This document shows, in pieces, positions 1 through 13,900 of a stretch of DNA of 64,000 bases. The notes beneath the pieces were generated by a model. It was not told the origin of the DNA and searched no databases. It saw only the letters and a list, made by a program, of their open reading frames with translations. Position 1 is the first letter of the stretch. Each line of letters begins with the position of its first letter. Made by a program: the position numbers and the translations under genes. This stretch comes from Gorsachius magnificus (taxonomy: Eukaryota > Chordata > Aves > Pelecaniformes > Ardeidae): assembly GCA_034008185.1 (NCBI GenBank), contig CM067089.1, positions 22,602,213-22,666,212 of the forward strand, in the 5' to 3' direction.

Positions 1-1909
1 GCAAAATTGATAGCAGAAATTTTGAAATTATCTATTTCAAATTCCACCAGCATTATGAAGTCCATTTGCTCTCTGAATTTTGAGGCAGACAGCACTGAGT
101 AGCTGCCAGTAATGAAAATAACATTAGACGTTCCTTTAAAATACTTTTACTGTATAGAGTTCAAGACTTACCTATTCGATTCTGTTGGCACCACTGGGCA
201 ATTCCTGGGCTGGCACATATGTGGTGTTTAATTCACAGATTGTCTCTGGTGGATTTGTTCTAAGCAGTGCTGCTTAGTGGCAGATGCTCTAATACAAAAG
301 GTATCTGCTTAAAACAATGTTGAAAGCTATTAATGTTTTGAGCTACTAGTCTTGAACAAGGTTGTAATATGAACTGAAGAACATTAATATCATACCTCAA
401 AGTGAGTACTGGTTGAGTCTTAAGGTTTTTAATCTGTCTCAGGACTGTGGCGAGTAGTAGGGGTATTCGATCTACATTTATATGCTTTCTTCTATACTGA
501 GTAAGAGAACGGTCTGTTGAAAAAGATAGTTCTTTGTCATGTATTTTTAAAAAGATAGGCACAAGGGAGATGCATGTGTTTCAAGAACACTAAAAATCCT
601 GATATTTCCCATCCTTGGCATGCTTTTGAGAAAAACTTAGTGTAGATTTGTGTTTAATTTCTGAAATTGTTTTCATTTTAATTTTTAAATGCAATCTTGC
701 AAAAATTCTGAAAAATACTGTGTGCTACCATACTAGCACCGTATAGTTCATGAGTACGATTGAATCTTCCAAATCCAAAGCAGTCCTCTGCACAGCTAGT
801 GATAGCAGTAATATGCTGCTACCCTGTGACAGTATGGCCGTAAATGCATATTTATCCAGCTGGTTTCAGAGTTATTTATTGGCAATTGAAGTGTCTAGAT
901 TGCAGAATCCTGTGGTCTTACAGGTTTTAGGCTGCAGCTTTTAGCTTGTAGCTTTTAAAATTTTAATGTGTCTCTTTTAGGGTCCAGCTTGATCCCTCTT
1001 ATCCAGTTCTCTTCCAGTCAGCTTGTATCTCAGTTTATGTCATTTTCTTTCCTATTGGCATCTGTTTTAAATCTGTTCTTATATCTTCTTGTTTCTTCTG
1101 CTAGACTGTGTATTTTTTCTTGGGCACTGTACTCAGAGAATTTAGGTACACATGATTTTACTGAATACCAGTCTCCAGTGCATGGCAGCAAAACAGATCT
1201 CAGCTGCTGTTGGGGGAACAGAAGTAGCGGGTGTTGTCATCACTCAATGAACACTGGTAATGTTCTCCAAAAGCCTCTTTCATACAACGTAGCACGTGGA
1301 AACGTTGAGAAAAGGGAGTGTGCTGTCAGCAAAAATAATACTTGGAAAAATTCCACTGCTTTCACATCATTCTTGAACATATTTAAACATGCTTTCTTTC
1401 TCTAGCCTTTGTTCTGAAATCTTGGGCAACTATGGGAGGATTTTTCAAAGGTATTGCCTCATCGTTTTACAAGTATCTTTGAACTATTCATTTGACAAAA
1501 CTGAAAAATAGGGTCATTTGATGGATTTTGGTTTTAGCACCTTCTGTATGAGTATCTTCATGAACTCCTTCTATAATCATGAAAAGGGTTTGTTGTATTT
1601 GACAAGTAGAAGTTTGCGTCTTTGGTTAGTCTCACAGAGACAGTGAGAGCTGAGGCAGTGCATGACTGATTCTTCCTTGTTCCTAAATGTACGCATAGAC
1701 AAGATTAGATCCATGAGGCAAGATGGTCATTCTGTCTGACCTGTAGATACCAGTCTTTAAGAACATTAGTCCATTCTTTTGCCAAAACCTAGATTCACAC
1801 TGAAGACCATCTAAAGTGGATGACTTAAAATGTGTTTTGGGTTTCTGCATGTGAGTATGACTGAACATACTATAACGAGCTTTTCAAGTGTAAATTTTTC
1901 TCTCTTTAG
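1..1909 (+). other. TM9SF3: TM9SF3 intron (3' part), upstream of first exon in window
   Basis: No preceding TM9SF3 exon was recognised here. The intron ends in a pyrimidine tract and AG at 1908-1909. Short open frames at 260-562 (minus) and 968-1405 (plus) resemble no protein I know and carry no splice logic, so I treat them as chance. DNA is AT-rich and otherwise featureless. Confidence 0.8.
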
Positions 1910-1987
1910 GTGAAATGGAAGAAATCAGATGTGAAGTTTGAAGACCGATTCGACAAGTATCTTGACCCATCTTTCTTTCAGCATAGA
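1910..1987 (+). CDS. TM9SF3: TM9SF3 exon: end of lumenal domain
   Basis: 78 nt, 26 codons, phase 0 at both ends. It encodes [14 protein letters not shown] followed by [12 protein letters not shown], the membrane-proximal end of the large lumenal domain just before the first of the nine core helices. Acceptor AG at 1908-1909, donor GTATGT at 1988. Both flanking introns are phase 0, so skipping it would keep the frame. Confidence 0.97.
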
Positions 1988-4900
1988 GTATGTATTGTTC
2001 TAAGACAACCTTACAAAATATCCCTTTGAAATGGTTGCTTTAGTTCAGAAGATGTCATGGAATTTTTGGATGACATCTTTGAATTTTTGGATGTCCCAGG
2101 TGTTCTGGGACAATGAAACAGGCAGGTCTAGGACTGTAGGTTTTAAGTGATAGTTCTGTTGCTCAAATAGGATGGCTCCAGTTTTTTAGAGTGCTTCAGT
2201 AAATGTGCAGGCAAGCTTCAAGCCTGCAGCAAATAAAAGGCAGTTCAAGAAAATTTTGCATGATTGTTGCATGGACACAACTGTACAGCTTGTAAGCTGA
2301 ATAACTGCAATTGGGCATACGTACACTTTTTACTGAAGTAAACGCGAAACAAAAAGCATTAGTCTAAACCAGTTGGTGATCTCAGTTGTGATGGCTTAAA
2401 CCTGTGGTTGTAATCTCCTTAAGGGTGAGCTATGCCACTTTCTGAAATTAGAGGGTTTGGATTCTGTTTGGGGCTCAGTGAGCAAGCTTGGCTGTTGAAA
2501 AGCGTTATGTATGGTGTCTCACAGGCCAGTTTTAGTGGGACTTTCTACAAACGTAGTGTTACTTACAATGTGGGTTTATTGTTACTTAGCTAGCGCTGAC
2601 AAGCTGTCCTAGGCAGTGATTTATACTATTGGAACAAATTTGAAACACATTTACAGTTGTAAACTTAGGGATGTGTTTTCTTTTTGTAGATTCACTGGTT
2701 TTCAATTTTCAATTCTTTTATGATGGTGATCTTTCTGGTTGGCCTAGTATCTATGATATTAATGAGAACTTTGCGAAAAGATTATGCAAGATACAGCAAG
2801 GAGGAAGAAATGGATGATATGGTAAGATCTGCATTCATACTTTTTAAAATATATATATATTTTTTTTAAGGCTCATTGTTTTCGTACATTAATTGTGTTA
2901 GCAGCTCTGATTGGCTTTCTTCAGTTGGGCAGAAAACTGCCTTATGTGCGTCTTGAAAGTGTTACTCGTTTTCTTTATAACGTGCTCCTAGGTTGCAACC
3001 CAGAATTCTGTCTGTAGTCACTATGTTAATGTTCATATCCACACTTAGGTTAAATGAGGCCCATTCTGAGTGTGTAACAGAAGCCTGTTAACTTCTAAGC
3101 ACTTCAGAGGATTTTAGGGACAGGGAGGGAATCTTATAGACTTTTACTGCATCCTACATTCAAGTTGTAATTTTTGTTGTCTTCATAAGTACCTGAAAAG
3201 TAAACTTTTCTCCTAGATTTGATGCATTTAGGAGAGAAGACATACTTGCACTTGAAGTTACTTTAATAAATCAAATCTTTAATTTATGCCTAGCTTGTAT
3301 GTTTGTCATTAATTGTCATGACTAGACTTAACTTTTTTTTGTTGTTGTTCCTAGGACAGAGATCTAGGTGATGAGTATGGGTGGAAACAGGTCCATGGAG
3401 ATGTTTTTAGACCATCCAGTCATCCTCTAATATTTTCATCGCTTATTGGTTCTGGCTGCCAAATTTTTGCTGTGTCTCTTATAGTCATTGTTGTTGCAAT
3501 GATAGAAGATTTATACACAGAGTAAGTATAATTGTGCCATACCTTCCACAAATAAATGCTTAAAGGAACAAAATAATTACAAAAATGAATGTTCTAACTA
3601 GCCTGCAAAAAAGTGTGTGAGAGTCTTTAGTCTTTTATCTTTAGATCAGGCTGTAGTATTCAGAAGGGCTCTTTTAAGTTGTAATGAAACTTCGTCCTAC
3701 TTGTATCATGTGAGTTTGTCTCATTTTTTAATTTTACTCTTTTAATGCGTGCTTTTGACATGTTTTATTATGAAACTAGTTTGTTGTTCTGCAATACAGG
3801 TAGATCCTACGAGAAATAAATGTTAAAAGGTACATATTTCACTCCTGATTTCATCTGTAGTGAGAAGATACTACTATATTTCTTATCCTGTTTTCCCCAC
3901 CGTGTCCTGTAAAGACAGGTGTAGGAATGTGATGTGAATAGTCCTGTTTACTGCTGAAAATGCATTAAGCCAATCTTATCCACAAGTCTTCTCAGGAATG
4001 GAGATTTAATTTCTTAAGTTCTTTTGAACAGATACTGCTCAGCCTGTGTTGCATGTAAAACCTCCAGCAATAGGTGGGCTGTGGTCCTGACTGAAGAGAA
4101 TTCATTGAAAACAAACAAATATGACTCCAGTTTAAATTTAACACACCACTTGCAGTTAACCTTGTTTTCTTCCTTTTCCTTTTACCTGTTTGAGATTTTT
4201 GGTGTCCTGGATGGACTTTTATCTGTTTCTTTAGTGATCGTATTTTGGGTACTGGGGGGATTTTTTTTTTTTTTTTTAACAAATGCCTTGTTTTAAGCAA
4301 TGACTAAAATTTCAAATCTCTGTTCTATTGTCTCTTGAATATCACTTGTAACTGATTTTATCAAGTTGTAGTACTTCTAATGTGCCACTAGAGAGAACTC
4401 TTGGTTTTGAATTTAGCTGCCTTTTAATGGTGTGTTTAAAAAGCCACTCCATAATACCAGTATCTTGGCATATTTTCATTTTTCATATGGTGTTATTCCC
4501 TGCCTTGTGCCCCACGGTTATGTTTATGCATAGACTTACATACACATTTTTAATTGTACAGCATGTCGGCCCTTCAAGGGAGGGAATGAAACCATTTCAG
4601 AGTGTTTGTGCGCTGTAGGAATGCTGTAAGTTAGAAATAGCAATTGTAAAATGTGTTGGAACAGTAATTAAGAGTCTTTTATTGCAATAGGCCTTTGTAT
4701 CACTTTCAAAGTGAATTTAATTTTGGGTGTGTAACAGAACAATTGACCAAGTCTGATGCAGCCAGTTCCAACACTTAGGCAAATAGTGATGTGAGTGAAA
4801 AAGGCTGTAAACCAGAATTATAAGAAGGATTGCCTGTCAGTGTTCTTCAGGTCTGTTAAAACTCTTAGGGATCATGCAGCTGATGCCAACTAAAAGTCTC

Positions 4901-7900
4901 TCAGTGAAATTTAGTCATGTCAGCTATTAATGTATTAATACTGGTTTGTGTTTTGAGAAACTTTTCCATTAGAATATTTGAAACATAATAAAGTAAACAT
5001 ATTCCTTGAGAATAGGAAATTTCAAGATAATTTTAGAATAACATCTGCTGGTCATTTTACAGGTAGCCTGGACGTACATGTGTCGCTTCAGACTGTGCAT
5101 GGTCTTCTGGGGTTTTGCATGTGTTTCTAAAAGGCTTAAGTTAGGAGAAGTGTTAAAATTGGCTTCTGTCTAACCAGTAGCTTAGTAAAGTGGAACTATT
5201 GCTTTTTATTTTTTGAGAAGCAAATGTTAGTATAACGCTCCTTTAGTGTGTGTGACCAGGTATTTTTGCTTAGTTCAATCCATGCAGTCATGGAAGCTGG
5301 TTGTACTAAAGATTACTTCTTTGAGTAGGGCAGACATCCAGTAATCGTTCATCAAAATGCCAATAGTCTGGAATCTCTCAGAACAACTAATTTGAAGAAA
5401 GTACAGCAAGCTGGCTGAAAACCTTCTACTGCTTTTTGCTATTGAAGAGTAGCAGAGGGACATGGGGAGACAGCTCTATTAATGAATAACATTTATATCT
5501 TACTATTCTTAGACACGATTTTTAAAAATGTATTTGGAGATGGCTTTTGTGATTTAAAGTTATTAGCTTTGCCTGTAAAATTTCAGAAAAATTATGCCAA
5601 AGTGAATACTCCAATATTTAATGAGGTAATAATTTAAAATTACTAAACTCTTCTGATAGGACTACTCTGTGCTGATTTGTGGCTTCATTATAGTATTTAT
5701 AGTTTCTAAATCAGGTCTTCTGTAACACGATCACTTTCAATCTTAAAAGTTAATTTCTGAGGGATGGCAGAAACATCATTCACAGTCTTAGTATATTTTT
5801 GTTAATAGTGGCCTTTATATTAAACAAAGAGTACCTTTTTATCTGCACTAGTTGAATCTTATACTTAATGTATGTCACATAAATAGTTCAGTAGATGCAT
5901 CCAAATGTCAGAGTATTTTGATCAGAGGTGAGGTTTTGTACTCCAGTGAAAATAAATGCATGTTAGAAAAGAATGTAGTATGTCGGAACTCTTTTTCCCA
6001 GATTGAATTAGACTCGGCCAGAAGCTTTGGATGCAAACAGTTCTCATTCTTATGTAGATCTTACGATATAAGCACTTTTAAATTTTTACGTTACCTAAAA
6101 ATATTAAATAACTGCTTCTATTAAATGTACATATTTTACTGTAATCTTTTGCTTTAATACTGTTTGTTTTTCTATTTCATTTACTAAAAAAATCACTTCT
6201 TGTAGGAGAGGATCAATGCTTAGTACTGCTATATTTGTTTATGCTGCAACATCGCCAGTAAATGGATATTTTGGAGGAAGCCTTTATGCTAGACAAGGAG
6301 GTAAATTGTTTTCATGTTTCAGCATTTTCATTACATTGTTAAATGGAGAAGTTATTATTTTCTGATTTGCACTAATACAGAAGTGTCCTCATGGAGTGAG
6401 GCCATTCAGATGGAATCCATTAAATTCTTAGCAAACAGAAAATATTTTGAGTATATTTAACTTTCATATTACTTCCTATTCAGTATTGGCTGCATTTTCT
6501 ATCTAAAGATAGCTGAAATCTTTGGTTAATTTAAAAGTAATAAGAGCTAAAGATCTGTTAACAGTTGTATCTTATGAGTTGCTTGTTAGACTCTATGTAC
6601 ATAATTGTTTGGCTCATGACATCCAGAGCATGTAATAGTCTCTCCCTCTTCTGTAACATGCTGTTAAACAGCTCATGTCATCTTCTCCGGATGACTCCTA
6701 CATAGCCCTCCTCTGTAGGTACTGGGAGGGCTATGTTTACTAACACGAAAAGGATGAGTATACAATACTTACTAGACTATTAACTGTGGATGAGGAAAAC
6801 ATATAGCATCTTTATAGCATCTTTTGAAGAAGATTATTCTACTTTTCAGTATGTGTTCTGCTTTATACTTAGCAAATTCAAAATGAGTATCAGTAGAGAG
6901 CAGAAGCTCAATAAAATTGACATAACAGATTTGGACAGGCTGTCTTCAAGTGCCTCCCTACTATGCATCTGAGTTATGACCAATTGCATCCTTGCAGTCC
7001 ACTAGCTTCATCCATTCCCTATGCTGCAATAAAAGAGTAATCAATATCTATTATCTTCTGTAGTGCTTTAGGAAAAATAATTCTGGTAAGTTTGCAAAAG
7101 AAAATTTGTATCTTTTTAGCATGACATACTTGTTAGTCTCAACTGTACTCTACTCTGAGTGTGAAGGTTAGGTGTTTCTTTTCATGTGGCTTGTGTATAA
7201 ACCCCGCAATTTGTAGAAAAACACATCTAGGTAAATCAGGGTTGCTGTTCTAAAATGCACCATGCTGTATAGTTGAGCCAGCCTTGCATTTTTTTCTACA
7301 GACCAAACATGTATCAAACTATGAAATGCTGATTATGTTGGCCCATGGTGAAAATACATATGATGGTCCTGAAAAGCATATGCTAGTTTTCTGACTGTTT
7401 TTTATTTAGTGCATATTACGGATGCATCTGTGGTGTATTAAATTTAAATATAGACCATATTTAAGAGCATAGAAAGTAAAGGGAGTACAGACAGTCAAAA
7501 TTTTTAAGGTATGGCCCAAGAGGGTTTTTTTGAGCTCTTCAGGGAGCTCTAAACTTAGTAATAACTGCTAACAAGCATTGCTGTCCCAGGAACAGCACTG
7601 AGCTCTCATGCTCTCAGGGTGCAAGCAGGCTCTGCACAGGGCCAGTTCTGTTATCTCTCTCTCTACTAATCTGCAGCTTAGATAGACACTTATGTGTCAT
7701 ACCCCGGTTTCTTCAGCCAGCTTAGTTAGTGTATGCTGTTCTTCAGCCAGAATGTTCTCACGCTGTGTCCCTTTTCCTGTCTTTTCACCTGGCCTAATAA
7801 ATTGATTAATGTGCTGCATCTAGTGAGCTGCCAGGAGTCAAATGAAACTTTTAGTTGACTCTTGGCTCTTTTATGCATGTAATATGTTGTTACTGAATTC

Positions 7901-10900
7901 TTTCACCTTTCTGAGGGAGAAGTCGTCAAACATTTACATTCTGGAGAGCTTGCTGATAACTTTAAACAAAATACACTATCTCACCAGTCCCATTGGAATG
8001 TTCCTTCTTACAGGAAGGCGATGGATAAAGCAGATGTTCATTGGAGCCTTCCTTATTCCAGCAATGGTGTGTGGAACTGCCTTCTTCATTAACTTCATTG
8101 CCATCTATTATCATGCTTCAAGAGCTATACCCTTTGGAACCATGGTGAGTCATTTTATTGGAGAATTTTAACACCACTGTAGACACAGGAAAACCACCTT
8201 TTAGTCGAAATACAATTGTGAGCCATAGCTTTAGCTTCCTATTTAGAAATTTATTCTGGGAGGGTTTTAAGGTGCTTCCAGTATGGTTCATTTTAATCAC
8301 AGTAGCAACAGCTGCTGGATGCCAACAACAGTATTCTCTCTGCTTAAAATGGCACTTCTGCTTTGTATTCAAGCTTCATGTTATAACAACATGGGGAGTT
8401 AGCAACTTGAATTTTCTTCTGGATGGCCAAGGCAAACTGATTATAAGCTAAAGTGCAATACAAAAAGATTCCAAGTGAAAGCTATTTCCAGATCATTGCA
8501 GTCAGGCGTAAAAAATAAAAATAAAAGATCAGCGAAAAACATGAGATGAGATATCTTGAGGAGATCTGGCTTTATGAAAAAGAATCACAGTTTTCACTGT
8601 GGTCTTGTGTCTGTGTGTTTACCATATCACTTGGAAAAAACAGTGCTGGTTGGATTAATTTCTCATTTAATCATTATAACTTTTCTTGTTTCTTATGGCT
8701 TTTGTCAGGATCTTGTTTGTTGTCATGGCCCTTTCAAGTAACCTCAAATAACCCTGTGAATACAATGTAGGAAATAATCACTTGGTGCTTTGGCAGAATT
8801 TCTGTTTGGGCTTGCAAGGAGTATTACTTGAGAGCAGATTTTTTTAAAATATGTACCATAACATTGCCTTTTCTAATTTTATGCAGTAGCACTTTTAACT
8901 TAAAAGTTATCTTGATACAGGAAGGCTTGTTTTCTTTTCAATATCTGTAGCAAATCTTGGGATTTAACCTTTTTTTTTTTATAGCTCCCTACTTTACACA
9001 TCAGCTTTTGTGATATGTTAAATTGTTCGGTCTGTTCAGAGATGCTTGAGTAGCCTTGGATTTCTTCTTAGCTTAAATCTACCACAAGATGAAGCTTAGT
9101 GTCACAAGTTCTCTTATAAATTGTATTATTTGGGATAACAAAATTCAGTATGTGACTGAAAATACTTCTTAAGAATACATCGTTAATGAATGAATGTGGT
9201 AGAAATCATAAATGGTAATAAGAGACAATCCTCAGTTGCAGGTGAAGGCTTTCAATAATTTTCTACTGATGGAGGAGTCATTACTTTACATGTACATTGC
9301 TGGTTCTAGTCACCTCCTTATTAGTAGCATGTTCAATGCATGCCTAAATACTAACTTTTTACATTGCATTGGTTGCTATAAAACCACTAAATATAATATC
9401 AAGCTAAACATGTTTGTAAACTGTTCACTTAATTTTTCTGGTTTTCTTCAAGAAATTAGACTAAAATTCTATCTTTGGATATGTTTGTATCAGTCTGTCA
9501 GTGACCCTGAGGAATATTGTATTGGTTTTTCTTTCCTAAGCTAGCAGCCGTGTACGATACTGTCAGAAAAGTTTACAACATTGATCTTTGATATGTGGAA
9601 AGAGGCTCTGTTTTACTGTTGAGCAAGCATTTATGATACTACATTTCTCACTTGTATTCCCATTTGGAGGTCAGCAATGCTGAGGGAAGGGAATTCCACT
9701 TGTGCTGAAGTTTGTCTTGTAAATCTGTTCAGCTGATTTGTATTTTAAGATCATGGAAACGTGTACATGCAAAAGCAAATGGCAATATAAATCTTCAGGG
9801 GTCACTTAATCAGGATGTTAGGACTCTTTATACACAGTGATTTTAATGATCTCAGGGTTTTATGAACGTGTTCGAATCGTTATGACTGCGGCAATAAAAC
9901 TTCAGTGGAGTTAGCAGACTTTTAGTAGGAGCAGGTTATGAATCGGAAACTTCATCAGAATAAGCACCGCTCTAATGACTTCAAATCAACTAATGAAGCT
10001 GGTTTGTAGAAGGAAATGAATATTGTTTGAAATTACCATGTTATGCTTCAGGTTGAAGTCCCTGGGAAGCCCTCTGGCTTTATGGATAAGATACTTTTGC
10101 GTCTTTCCACCTTTGTTTTCAATGTAGAGAAGCTTCCAGAATTCTCTAGTGCAAACTTGCTGCTGCTGCTTTCTTGGGGAAATAAAACCTCTGCCATCTA
10201 AACATACCAGAACACAGAAAGTAGTTCCTTTATCCTGGCATGTCTTGAAACCACTCTCCTTGATTTAAATTCTTGCTGGCAAGAATTACCACCTCTTCTT
10301 GACTACTGTAAATCTGGAAAAAGCAGAAACTGAGTTGCTGAAAGAAGTGTCTGAGCTAAAAGGTTGCTAAGAGACTATAGTTCAATATGACATCCTGTGC
10401 TTTGCCTGTTCTGTGTTGCCACTTCCCGGTGAACCGCTAGGTACTCTCCTCTCTGTGACTTAAGTCCTCCCTCCAGACAGATTTTTCTATGGAATGTAGG
10501 CAAGGGCATCTGATCATGTCAAAGCCAAGGCATCCAAGCTAACGCACAGTTGCTACATCTTTGATCTACCTCGTATCTGCTTTTCCATGTTTTGTCTTGA
10601 AATGCTCAAATTGATTGAGCTCTTCAGGACTTTCATACACCTCGCTGTCATTGCAGTCTGTTTTGAACTTCAAAGCTTCGTTCACCTTGTATATGTCATT
10701 CCTGATGTCTGGGATCTCCTCAAAGATGTGGTAAGGACTGGGAAGATCCAAACCTTGTTTCTGAAATAATTGTTCGGTCTTGGGACTCTGCCTTTAGTGC
10801 TTTTGGATTAACGTGCAAGCCATCTACCTATACTGTGACAAACCTTCTGTAGTGAAATACACCTTGAGCCTGAACAAAGGCTTGATCTCTTCCCTGGGAT

Positions 10901-13900
10901 ATCATTCAGCTGCCCTTCCCTTCAAAGTGCAATAAAGTATGTGACAGATTTTATTCAAATGAGAGAGCTTTTTAAAACTTAATGGTTTAAACATTCAACT
11001 CCCTAAGTATATGGAGGAAATATAGAAGTCTGTTTTTTTTTCTCTCATCTCTTTGCCTTTATAGAAATGCAGTGCGTATTGTTCAATTCTTTGTTCTTTT
11101 AGAGCCCAAATTTGATTTTTTGAGGTATTTTGTTTATTATATCCTATTACTGGTGAACATAGGGTTCTTCTGAAGGTGTTGTACACCTTGACTTACCTTC
11201 TGTTGATTTTTGTCTATCTTTTCAGTGTATTTATCAATCATCTTTCTATTTTGTTGTGTTTGAATTATATGCAAAAAATGGAACATGGAGCAATTAAAAA
11301 GAATTGTAAATAATGTCAAGTTACCTTTCCATATAGACTTAGGACTGTGGTGGTAGTTCTGTGCAGGAATACTTACTAAATAATGCAGAATTTCTACAGC
11401 GTACAGCATGACTGAATTTGAAGGGACCATCTTAATTCTGGCATTTCGTAAGTTGTGACTGCTTACGTTGTTCTGTGTGTTATATATAATTTAAAGATTT
11501 CCATTAAGGCTACTATGACTAATATAATATTCTGACTGCAGAATCCATGCAGCTTCTATTAAACTGTTTAAGATGTACCATTTTTGTTTTGTTTGAGCAG
11601 TAGGCTCCTGTGTGGCTGACGTTTCCAGTATGCATTTTTAATGATTTAATTAAATAAGGTTACGCACACTGAATTTCTCTCGGGATCAGGATCCTAGTGT
11701 TTGCATCTTTTATACCTTGTTTAAACTAGAAAAAAGTGTTTCTTCCAACAGATAGCTTAATCCAGGCTGCAGCCATCCCTGACAGCTTTAAGTTGATATG
11801 AGTGTTGGCTGCCACTGAAAAAGGAGGACCTGGTAGCACCAAAGATTTTCATGCCTTGAGCCAGATAAGGAAATAAACATGGCTAAAAATAGGGGAAAAA
11901 AAAATAATCTAGTTGTATACATTTAGCAGGGTGCTTCCTCGGATTGCTTGAAAGTGACTGTGGAACCCTTGGTCAAAAATCTAATCTTTGCTGAAAATAG
12001 ACACAGCTTCTGCTGAAATTTTCAACAGTACAATTTATTACCCAAAGCAGCACCCTAGATTAACAACTTAGTTGTAATAAAATTAATAACACTTTATTTT
12101 GAAGCCTTCTATTCTTTAGTTGTTCCATGTAACGTTTGGGCAGATGATGTGCACAGAACTGTTTCACTGTGCAGATTCAGTACCCTCTGTGTGGGGGGAG
12201 AGTCTCATGACTGAGAGTGCAGTTTTCATAGCTGACAGGAAAGATCAAGCTGCTGCTTTGACAGTTAATTTTTATTGCTTTTCTCCCTTGTGCATTAAGC
12301 AGTCAAGGCACCACAGCCTGCCAGTAGCTGTTTAATATTAGATACGCTCATAAAAATTTTAATTATCACCTTTGAATGAAGTTTAATCTACAGTTGTCAG
12401 AAAATATGAAACACATGGCACTAGAACATAAATTATATCCCTCTTGACAATGTTTCCTTTCAAATAAGGAAAACTGAATCCTGCACGTTCAGTCAAGGGC
12501 AGTAGAATATTCTTTCCCCATCAAAACAAAATGCAAAGGGGTTAGAAAGAATGCAGGCATGGTGAGGTTGACAATCTCTTCACTGGCAACTAAAATCTGC
12601 AAACTAAATCAGATGCTCGTGTATAAGTAAGATATTTTGTACAACAAAAATGCAGCAAAGTGAAATAGGTATGTTTTAATGTACTGGCTTGGTAGAAAAA
12701 CTCATGTAGTTTGTCTTCGGTAATATGGATTATGGAGAGCGTGTGTGTGTTTGCTTGATGGAAAACAGTTTGTAGATGTAGTAGATTTGCCTGTTTGCAT
12801 TATTTGTGTTTTCTGAAGTGGTAGTTAAAACTGTTCTCTGAATTTCTCTTGGCTGATGTTACAGTAATACTTCTCTTAAAAGGCTCACTAAGACCTAACC
12901 TTCTCATCTCTCCATCATGCAACAGCTATTATTGGGGTTTGGTTTGGTTTTTTTTTTTCACATTCAGGGAAGACTATTACTGCCAAGAATGAAGAAGAAA
13001 ATTTTCAGCAAGCATCAGTCTGAGTAGGTAGGCTACCCTGGAGTCAGACAGTGAATTGAAAGCAAGAAGGAAGATGCTGCTGAGGTCAGCACAGTGTGTG
13101 CTGATTCTAACCAGCACCAGTTGTATTAGTCAACCTACTGAGACCAGCAGGTTGCTGTCACCAGGGTGGGGTTATCTCAGAAGACAGAATATTCATGTGT
13201 TTTATCAGCTCAGGCGGCTTATCAGAGGTAGGTAGAAGCGAGAGGCATTCCTGAGCTTGCACTATGGTCCATACTTGCTTGCCCATACTTGCTTGCTTAG
13301 TTGGGCTTCCTTTGCGCTGCAAAATCATCTCAGATTATTTTTAGACTCTTGAATGGCTCCAGAAAAAAGGAGAAAGTACACTTCAGTTCCAGCTGTCTTC
13401 AGAACACAGTATAGCATTAAGACAGGTAGTTCATTGTTTAACAAAACATTGACTTTACCTAATGCTGCTTACTAGATTTCATGGAAGATGCTAGCTGCTC
13501 TGTCTGAAATCAGTTCGTTTTTCAGCCAAATGGTTAATAGAATGGAAAATGTTACAACAATATCAATCATGGCCTAACTGATCTGATAATGAAACCACAA
13601 ACCCTCAGATTTTCTGACGGATGCCAGTTACAAGCATACTGGGAACAGGTTAGCAGTACTTAATGAATCCATTATTCAGGAAATCTTGGTGTGTCTCAGC
13701 TTGTTTTATGCAGATAAACATTCTAGATTTCAAAGCTGCTGCTGAGTCAGACAATTACAAGCTACTAAGTTTTGTTCCAGGTGAGCTTGGAACCCAAGGC
13801 TGTTCCTGGACAGTTTCTTACCGTACTAAAGCAGTGAATTCATTCTCTATGACCATCCCCAGTTAGAGCTGATTTCCAGGATCAAGAAACAAAGCTACAG

